NCBI GenBank assembly: GCA_900770165.1
Contig: CAAGJJ010000128.1
Location: 1-11,519, forward strand
Direction of reading: 5' to 3'
Length of the DNA stretch: 11,519 nucleotides
From: Clostridia bacterium
Lineage (GTDB): Bacteria; Bacillota; Clostridia; Oscillospirales; Acutalibacteraceae
In this document: positions 6,926-11,519 of the stretch, piece after piece
Numbering within the stretch: position 1 is the first letter of the stretch
Layout: every line of letters begins with the position of its first letter
Notes under the pieces: model-generated
Databases searched by the model: none
What the model was told of the DNA's origin: nothing
What the model saw: the letters and a program-made list of their open reading frames with translations, nothing else
Program-made: the position numbers and the translations under genes

Positions 6926-7006
6926 GTTTAGATGTTTACATTTTGGGGTAAGGAGGTCTTTTGTAATAGTTTAAATTAGAGGTAAAAGAGAGGAGAGGTT
7001 ATTATA

Positions 7007-7462
7007 ATGGATAATCAAGTTAACGAAATATTGCATAAAGAGATTGATATAATACAAGAATGTATAAAAAGAATGGCGGACTGTTCATTTAAGCTAAAAG
7101 GATGGTATATTTCTCTTGTGACATTAGCATTGACATTGTTAATCGGGCAAGGATGTAAACTGTCAATTGTCGCGTTATTCTTATTAGGAGTAACTACGGT
7201 GTTTTGGGGAATGGATGGTTTCTTCCTAAAAACAGAAACTTTGTATAGATGGAAATATGAATGGGTAATTAATGCACGATTAAATGGTAACATGGAGAAC
7301 TTGTATGACTTAGATCCATATAATGATAGAATGAGGAAAGATGATAAACCAAAGAATACATGCATTATGAAATATATTCTATCTGAAACATTGCTTATAC
7401 TTTATGGACCTGTATGGATTATAGCAGTTGGAATTATCATATACATTGTTTTTCAATATTAA
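7007..7462 (+). CDS. Small three-helix membrane protein paired with TIR protein
   Basis: This 151-residue protein has a strong site AGGAGAGG (6991-6998), 8 bases from ATG. An amphipathic N-terminal helix (1-30) leads into two close hydrophobic helices (about 32-47 and 52-69), a cytosolic loop and a long C-terminal hydrophobic stretch (124-149, with Gly134-Pro135). The segment after helix 2, FWGMDGFFLKTETLYRWKYE (66-85), looks like a conserved signature, generally resembling SLATT-like small membrane effectors (aromatic/Asp-x-x-x-x-x-Glu-x-x-Tyr-Arg), though I cannot assign it to that family. The TIR gene follows by 45 bases. The pair probably works together, one as membrane effector or anchor and the other as enzyme or signalling domain; this is inferred. 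Confidence 0.7.
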   Translation: MDNQVNEILHKEIDIIQECIKRMADCSFKLKGWYISLVTLALTLLIGQGCKLSIVALFLLGVTTVFWGMDGFFLKTETLYRWKYEWVINARLNGNMENLYDLDPYNDRMRKDDKPKNTCIMKYILSETLLILYGPVWIIAVGIIIYIVFQY

Positions 7463-7507
7463 AGATATCTTAATGGGGCATGTAACAGCAAGGAGGAATG
7501 GAAAGTA

Positions 7508-8335
7508 ATGGTAACAGGATATAATTTGCATTTGGATAAAGATATTATAGAGTTTCAAGATTATGTGCAGATAGGTGAAGATCAATTGAGTAAACAAAAA
7601 GCAAAAGTTTCAGAGAATTTAAAAAGATATGTTATTGATGGAATAGCGGACGGGACACAAATAGAAAAAGTCTGGTTTCCACAAATGGAAGCAGATGTAT
7701 TTATTTCTCATTCACATGCTGATGAAAAATTAGCGAAGGGTCTTGCAGGTTGGCTTTATTCTTGTTTTGGTTTAACAAGCTTTATTGATTCTTGCGTGTG
7801 GGGGTATGCTGATGATTTGCTTGAAATGATAAATGACGAGTACAGCGATAAAAGGAATAAACCTAGTGGTGGTTGCATATATGATCATAAAAAATGTAAT
7901 ACAGCGAGTAAACATGTTGATACGATGTTGACAATTGCTTTGTATAAAATGATTGATAAGGCAGAGATAACTATCTTATTAAATACGAACAGTTCTATAA
8001 AAAAATATAAGGATATCTATAAACAAACTACTTATTCGCCATGGATTTATTCAGAGATTGTGTGTACCGAAATTGTGAGAAAGAAACCTATCTCAGAATA
8101 TAGATGTAAGCCATTTTTAGAACATAATTACGAAATGAGACAATCAAGAAATGATGGATTTTCTGCAGTATATGCAGTTTCCTTAGAACATCTTGAATCC
8201 CTTGATATACAAAAACTCCTTGAATGGAAAAGAATATATGATAATGGTAGGATTGAATATCCATTAGATTATCTATATAAATTAACATATAAAAAGGAAA
8301 CGGAGAAAATTCCAGCTAATATTCAACATGTGTAA
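7508..8335 (+). CDS. TIR-domain protein, putative NAD-consuming or signalling enzyme
   Basis: This 275-residue protein has AGGAGG (7491-7496) 11 bases before ATG 7508. The ATG at 7498 is out of frame and closes after eight codons. A helical N-terminus (about 8-55) leads into a TIR-like domain: DVFISHSHADEKLAKGL (63-79) is the first strand and helix with the usual D-V-F-I-S-H-S start. SFIDS (91-95) is the second strand, KAEITILLNTNSS (151-163) the central strand, and SPWIYSEIVCTEIV (177-190) contains the W-x-x-x-E arrangement where TIR NADases place their catalytic Glu (E183 candidate). An insertion with Cys123 and Cys130 (about 111-135) breaks the domain between strands. The C-terminal 60 residues are unassigned. 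Bacterial TIR proteins commonly deplete NAD+ or make signal nucleotides in phage defence; the role here is inferred from that. Confidence 0.75.
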   Translation: MVTGYNLHLDKDIIEFQDYVQIGEDQLSKQKAKVSENLKRYVIDGIADGTQIEKVWFPQMEADVFISHSHADEKLAKGLAGWLYSCFGLTSFIDSCVWGYADDLLEMINDEYSDKRNKPSGGCIYDHKKCNTASKHVDTMLTIALYKMIDKAEITILLNTNSSIKKYKDIYKQTTYSPWIYSEIVCTEIVRKKPISEYRCKPFLEHNYEMRQSRNDGFSAVYAVSLEHLESLDIQKLLEWKRIYDNGRIEYPLDYLYKLTYKKETEKIPANIQHV

Positions 8336-8355
8336 AAAAATTACTTGACACATGT
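8326..8355. promoter_or_regulatory. Inverted repeat at the end of the TIR gene, upstream of the ATPase promoter
   Basis: ACATGTGT (8326-8333) and ACACATGT (8348-8355) are exact reverse complements separated by 14 bases; the left arm overlaps the TIR stop codon. It could be an operator for the downstream promoter or a weak transcription-end hairpin, but the tail is A-rich rather than T-rich. Confidence 0.35.
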
Positions 8356-8374
8356 AAAATTTATACACATAATA

Positions 8375-8403
8375 TTGACACAAAGATAGTATCAGTATAC
8401 AAT
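8375..8403 (+). promoter_or_regulatory. Strong sigma-A promoter for the ATPase/TOPRIM operon
   Basis: A perfect -35 box TTGACA (8375-8380) and a near-perfect -10 box TACAAT (8398-8403) are separated by exactly 17 bases. Initiation would be near 8410, giving a leader of about 95 bases. A second TTGACA lies 30 bases upstream (8345-8350), with CATAAT 17 bases from it, possibly a tandem weaker promoter. Both copies read TTGACACA. Confidence 0.75.
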
Positions 8404-8506
8404 ATATATATTTATAATTTATTGATATTTAAGCATATTGAATATGTTAAAAAGCATACTTATGTGTTTATAAAATGTTTCATAATATGTGGAGGTAATA
8501 GTAATT

Positions 8507-9637
8507 ATGTTGAAAAAAATGTATCTTACTAATTTTATGTCATTTAAGGAAAGAACGGAATTTGATTTTACAGCATCAAAATATTCTATTCTTGAAAAGA
8601 TGAATGTATCTGGTGTTACTCTAAAAGGAGCTTTATTAATAGGTCCTAATGCTTCTGGTAAATCAAATGTATTAAAAGGCCTTGCATTTATTATAAAGAT
8701 GATAAAAGGTGAAGGCGCTTCTTTTTTAAATTATAGATGTTTTTTTTCAAAAAATCCTATTACCACATTAGAGTATGAATTTTTATTTAGTGATAAAGAA
8801 GTTAAATATATAATTGAATATAATATGAAAAAAAATGCCATCTCTGAAAATCTTAAAATTGATGATATTACTGTTCTACAAAGAAACGGAAATAGTGGAG
8901 AACTAAGGATTGGTGAGAAAATAACTACAGATGATCAGCTGGATAGTCAGACTTTGTTTTTAAGAACAGCATCTTTTAATACGGGGCGATTTCCTCAGGA
9001 ACCTATATTACGACAATTAATGGATTTTTTGCAGAATTCTTATATTATAGATGGTTATAATATGGGAGCAACATATGGAGATGCAATAACTAAATATGCT
9101 GAGGAATATGGTGTAGATAAGATAAATAAATATTTAGATGAATTTAATTATGATTTTGTCGTTGAGTATGGTTCTAAAAGTGAAGGTGCTGGTTTAAAGA
9201 TTGTTGTCGGCTCAGATAAAAAGGCAGTTTTTTTAAAGCGAAGAAGTTATCCTATACCCAATATTATTATTAACGAATCACAAGGAAATCAGGTATTTGC
9301 TGATTTATTGCCTAATTTAATTCGTGTTATTGAAAATCCAGGGATGTTGATAATTGATGAATTTGGAAATAGTCTACACAATAGATTGGCAGAAAAAGTT
9401 ATCAGATTTTTTATGAAAAATGCGATGGATTCACAAATTTTTATTACATCACATCATACGAATCTGATTTCTAATTCTGTTTTTCGTCCGGATCAAATAA
9501 ATCTGATAACATTTAAAGATGTGCAGGGAAGTCAGGTGAAGAGAATTTCAGAATATAAACCTAGAGAAGCACAGAATTTGGAAAAAATGTATCTTGGAGG
9601 TATGTTTGAGGGGTTGCCAATGTATGAAGAAATATAG
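8507..9637 (+). CDS. AAA/ABC-type ATPase of the AbiL/AriA/OLD kind
   Basis: The start is ATG 8507, behind GGAGG (8491-8495), not the in-frame GTG at 8489, which overlaps that site. The 376-residue protein begins LTNFMSFKERTEFDF (7-21), typical of SMC/RecF-like ATPases. Walker A is GPNASGKS (46-53). A weak ABC-signature-like ESQGNQVFADLLPNL lies at 257-271, Walker B GMLIIDEFGNSLH at 279-291 (D284, E285), and the switch-His strand FITSHHTNL at 312-320. This is the AAA_15/OLD-like ATPase type used by AbiL, PARIS (AriA) and related two-gene defence systems. The downstream TOPRIM-like gene overlaps it by 14 bases, which supports a translationally coupled sensor/effector pair. All nucleotide-binding motifs are intact. 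The exact subfamily is uncertain. Confidence 0.85.
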   Translation: MLKKMYLTNFMSFKERTEFDFTASKYSILEKMNVSGVTLKGALLIGPNASGKSNVLKGLAFIIKMIKGEGASFLNYRCFFSKNPITTLEYEFLFSDKEVKYIIEYNMKKNAISENLKIDDITVLQRNGNSGELRIGEKITTDDQLDSQTLFLRTASFNTGRFPQEPILRQLMDFLQNSYIIDGYNMGATYGDAITKYAEEYGVDKINKYLDEFNYDFVVEYGSKSEGAGLKIVVGSDKKAVFLKRRSYPIPNIIINESQGNQVFADLLPNLIRVIENPGMLIIDEFGNSLHNRLAEKVIRFFMKNAMDSQIFITSHHTNLISNSVFRPDQINLITFKDVQGSQVKRISEYKPREAQNLEKMYLGGMFEGLPMYEEI

Positions 9638-10478
9638 AATTGACAAAAATAAAAATATTGGTAATGTAATATTTATTGTTGAAGGTGGTCGGCAAAATAC
9701 AGGTGGAACTGAATTAAGACTTTTAAAAAAGATATTTGCTGATATATTGGGGTATGAAGTTCAAGAACTAAGACGTGGCAGTGATGAATTTGTCGGATAT
9801 GGATGTAACCCACAGTTTCGTGTATTTGCATTGAATCTTCCTAAAAATCAATTAACACAGCTGACAGAAGATGCAATAGATGTATTGTTTGGTAAGTTGC
9901 GTGATGAATTTGGAATTAAACCAGAGGATTGCCCTATATTTTTTCTTTATGATAGAGACGCTCTTAGTTATAAACGTAATGAGTTGAGAGGAAAGTATGT
10001 AAAGAAATATACGGATCCTTATGGCAATGATAATGGTGATCAAGGACAGCTTTTGCTAAGTTATCCAGCGATAGAAAGTTATTTATTATCATGCATGCAG
10101 GATGATATATATAAACAGTCACATCTTTTGGGACAGGAAACAAAAAATTCACTCGCTAATTTGACAACTAGTAATGATTCTGAAGATAAAACTGATATAC
10201 ATATAAAGAATGTTGATTCAGTTTTTACAGAAGAAATTGATGAAGCAGAAAAACGTTTGATCCATTCAATAGATGAAATGGAGAATGGATTAGCAGAAAT
10301 GGGAATAAATCAATATGATTTAGATAATCTTGCATCAACATTTTTAGATGTCTATGATATTCAACAACAAAAATATATTTCCGAAAATACATTTATATTA
10401 TTTTCGTTTGTTGGAATGGCATTGCTTGAATTAGGCGTGATTGTTGAATGTGATGATGATAATTATATCTGTAAATAG
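9624..10478 (+). CDS. TOPRIM-like effector protein of the ATPase/TOPRIM pair
   Basis: ATG 9624 has GAGGGG (9608-9613) 10 bases upstream; the frame also opens further upstream, inside the ATPase gene, without a better site. The 284-residue protein opens with a strand and acidic loop NVIFIVEGGRQNTGGTELRL (13-32; E20, E30), then FFLYDRDALSYK (106-117) with D110-x-D112. An E-G after strand 1 and a D-x-D after a later strand is the TOPRIM metal-site pattern. LLLSYPAIESYLLSC (143-157) resembles the proline-aromatic segment of RloB-like proteins. The C-terminal third is helical and acidic. In AbiL and PARIS the TOPRIM partner is the toxic nuclease-like effector held or released by the ATPase. Assignment to RloB/AbiLii versus AriB (DUF4435) cannot be settled by eye. 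Confidence 0.75.
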   Translation: MKKYRIDKNKNIGNVIFIVEGGRQNTGGTELRLLKKIFADILGYEVQELRRGSDEFVGYGCNPQFRVFALNLPKNQLTQLTEDAIDVLFGKLRDEFGIKPEDCPIFFLYDRDALSYKRNELRGKYVKKYTDPYGNDNGDQGQLLLSYPAIESYLLSCMQDDIYKQSHLLGQETKNSLANLTTSNDSEDKTDIHIKNVDSVFTEEIDEAEKRLIHSIDEMENGLAEMGINQYDLDNLASTFLDVYDIQQQKYISENTFILFSFVGMALLELGVIVECDDDNYICK

Positions 10479-10486
10479 ATATAATT
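10461..10486 (+). terminator. A+T-only hairpin overlapping the TOPRIM stop codon
   Basis: AATTATATCT (10461-10470) and AGATATAATT (10477-10486) are perfect reverse complements with a 6-base loop. There is almost no G+C and no T run after it, so it is at best a weak terminator or an mRNA 3'-end stabiliser. Confidence 0.35.
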
Positions 10487-10789
10487 GTATTAACAGTATG
10501 TGTTTCGTTGTCATCAATATCTATGAAGTGGTGGTTTAAGAGTCGATGGCATGACAATTATGTCAATGATGGTTGATAAGGAAAAAGGGAAAGGCTGATA
10601 TAAAAGCTTAGATCCGTTGTGCTTTATTATAATATTTACCGTTCATGACACAAACTCAACCGATTACGACATAAACTCGACAGATTACGACATGTATATT
10701 TACAACAGCGTATATGTATGATACTGTAAGTATATAAATGTGCATGTTTATTAATTCAGAGGAGATGGAACACTAGTGTCGTATATTTT
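10479..10789. other. Non-coding stretch between the TOPRIM gene and the PD-(D/E)XK gene
   Basis: This 311-base stretch carries no supported gene. It holds the right arm of the A+T hairpin, a small inverted repeat TGACA-ATTA-TGTCA (10552-10565), a 16-codon frame ending at TGA near 10599 with no start support, and the tandem 21-bp repeat at 10647-10694. A Shine-Dalgarno-like AGAGGAGAT near 10758-10766 precedes the next gene but is too distant from its first in-frame ATG. Confidence 0.5.
10647..10694. repeat. Tandem 21-bp direct repeat, possible mobile-element end
   Basis: GACACAAACTCAACCGATTAC (10647-10667) is followed directly by GACATAAACTCGACAGATTAC (10668-10688), identical at 18 of 21 positions, then a third partial copy GACATG (10689-10694). 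Read on the other strand the units begin GTAATC and contain TGTCG. Short multiple repeats like this occur at the ends of IS21-type elements as transposase binding sites, and also as operators or iterons. No transposase gene is visible next to it, so a relic element end at the right edge of the island is a guess. Confidence 0.45.
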
Positions 10790-11519
10790 ATGGAGATTAA
10801 AGAAAAGAAAAATTATTATGATGCAGCCATGCGTCAGATTAATGGGGATTCATTGTGTTTAAGTACATACCAGTATCTTAAGAAGAATGAAGAGTGGGTT
10901 GGAAGGTATGAGGATTTTCTAAAGGGGAGAAGGTCTTTGCCTTTATTGTATGACCCCTTTTTTAAGAAGATATTTAATCCAACAGAGAGAAGGGACAGAC
11001 TGTCGGAACTGGTAAGCTGTCTGTTAGGACAGAAGGTTACTGTGCTTGAGGTATTTCCTAATGAGGATTCACAGTTTCTTGGCGTGATGATTATCATGGA
11101 TATGGTTGTGCTGATGGCTGACGGTAGTATTGCTAATATAGAAATCCAGAAGATTTCTTATGATTTCCCGGCAGAGAGAATATCGTGTTATTCGGCGGAC
11201 CTTGTATTGCGCCAGTATAAAATGATTACAGGAAAGAATGAGCATGTGGTAAACGGTTCTTCAAAACCGTCATATAAAGATATGAGAAAGGTTCATACAA
11301 TCATTCTTTTTGAAGATAGCAATAAAAGTCTTATAAGTGACATGGACAAGGCACTATATTTTCATGTTGGAAAGACAAAATTTAATACAGGAATCAAGAT
11401 AGAACTTTTGCAGGATTTTGTTTTGGTAAGCCTTGACACATTCAAAAAATACCGATATTCTGATATTAAAGAAGGGCGTACAGAAATAACGGATTACGAT
11501 TATGACAGTAGTCAGTATA
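10790..11519 (+). CDS. PD-(D/E)XK nuclease-family (Rpn/transposase-like) protein, 3' end outside window
   Basis: The frame is open from ATG 10790 to the window edge (243 codons, no stop reached). The start has poor support: the nearest ribosome binding site is about 24 bases away, so the N-terminus may be wrong. LLYDPFFKKIFN (52-63) is typical of the N-terminal region of the Rpn / 'PD-(D/E)XK nuclease family transposase' group that is abundant in Lachnospiraceae. Residues 104-121 contain the catalytic pattern: D104 in MIIMDMVVL, then DGSIANIEIQK (111-121) with E118 and Q120, the ExQ variant of the PD-(D/E)XK site. ISCYSADLVLRQY (131-143) follows as usual. Family members are linked to DNA cleavage and recombination and often sit in mobile or repeated regions. 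It looks less A+T-rich than the island genes. Confidence 0.75.
   Translation, partial: MEIKEKKNYYDAAMRQINGDSLCLSTYQYLKKNEEWVGRYEDFLKGRRSLPLLYDPFFKKIFNPTERRDRLSELVSCLLGQKVTVLEVFPNEDSQFLGVMIIMDMVVLMADGSIANIEIQKISYDFPAERISCYSADLVLRQYKMITGKNEHVVNGSSKPSYKDMRKVHTIILFEDSNKSLISDMDKALYFHVGKTKFNTGIKIELLQDFVLVSLDTFKKYRYSDIKEGRTEITDYDYDSSQY

Noticed and set aside
495..10478. A CBASS operon
   Set aside because: No CD-NTase with the GS...DxD nucleotidyltransferase motif and no E1/E2 or other Cap proteins were found in the window, so the TM-Nudix gene alone does not make it one.
10647..10694. CRISPR array
   Set aside because: The units are directly adjacent with no spacers, and there are only two full copies and no cas genes.
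10834..11097. 87-residue minus-strand frame near the right end
   Set aside because: It is antisense to the PD-(D/E)XK gene, whose + strand frame has the family motifs and runs open to the window edge.

Overview
The window is A+T-rich DNA with strong AGGAGG-type ribosome binding sites and gene families typical of gut Clostridia. A Lachnospiraceae host (Roseburia, Agathobacter or Butyrivibrio relatives) is the best guess. Every gene I can support lies on the + strand. The edges look like host chromosome or generic accessory DNA: the last 55 codons of a GDP-mannose 4,6-dehydratase (gmd) on the left, and a truncated PD-(D/E)XK nuclease-family (Rpn/transposase-like) gene on the right. Between them, roughly 480 to 10480, is a more A+T-rich block of accessory genes. 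It reads as a compact anti-phage or conflict island made of several modules.

Layout. (1) 495-2566: a two-transmembrane protein with a C-terminal Nudix-like domain (degenerate catalytic box), followed 14 bases later by a five-transmembrane protein. (2) 2613-4727: a Cys-rich/Xre-like HTH protein, a polytopic membrane protein with a recognisable family-51 glycosyltransferase (peptidoglycan transglycosylase) motif series, and a 35-residue TTG-initiated coiled-coil peptide, closed by a hairpin terminator. (3) 5036-6925: its own promoter, then a 66-residue single-pass membrane protein with an Asn/Gly-rich tail and a 552-residue protein with an ATP-cone nucleotide-binding domain. (4) 7007-8335: a small three-helix membrane protein and a TIR-domain protein. 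(5) 8507-10478: a strong consensus promoter, then an AAA/ABC-type ATPase overlapping a TOPRIM-like protein, of the AbiL/PARIS/OLD type. (6) 10479-end: a non-coding stretch with a tandem 21-bp repeat that may be a mobile-element end, then the partial PD-(D/E)XK gene.

Most interesting are modules 3 and 2. In module 3 the extreme C-terminus of the small membrane protein and the extreme N-terminus of the ATP-cone protein share a 12-residue motif, NNGxxN(K/R)INI(L/I)N. This arrangement resembles bacterial amyloid-signalling pairs, where a membrane-active effector and a sensor carry matching motifs. The inferred model is an ATP-cone sensor of (d)ATP that templates a membrane-active partner. In module 2 a GT51-like domain sits in a defence-type context with an HTH protein and a peptide. 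A shared theme is that four of the five modules pair a soluble nucleotide-related or regulatory domain with a membrane protein. All functional statements rest on motif reading by eye; no database search was run.
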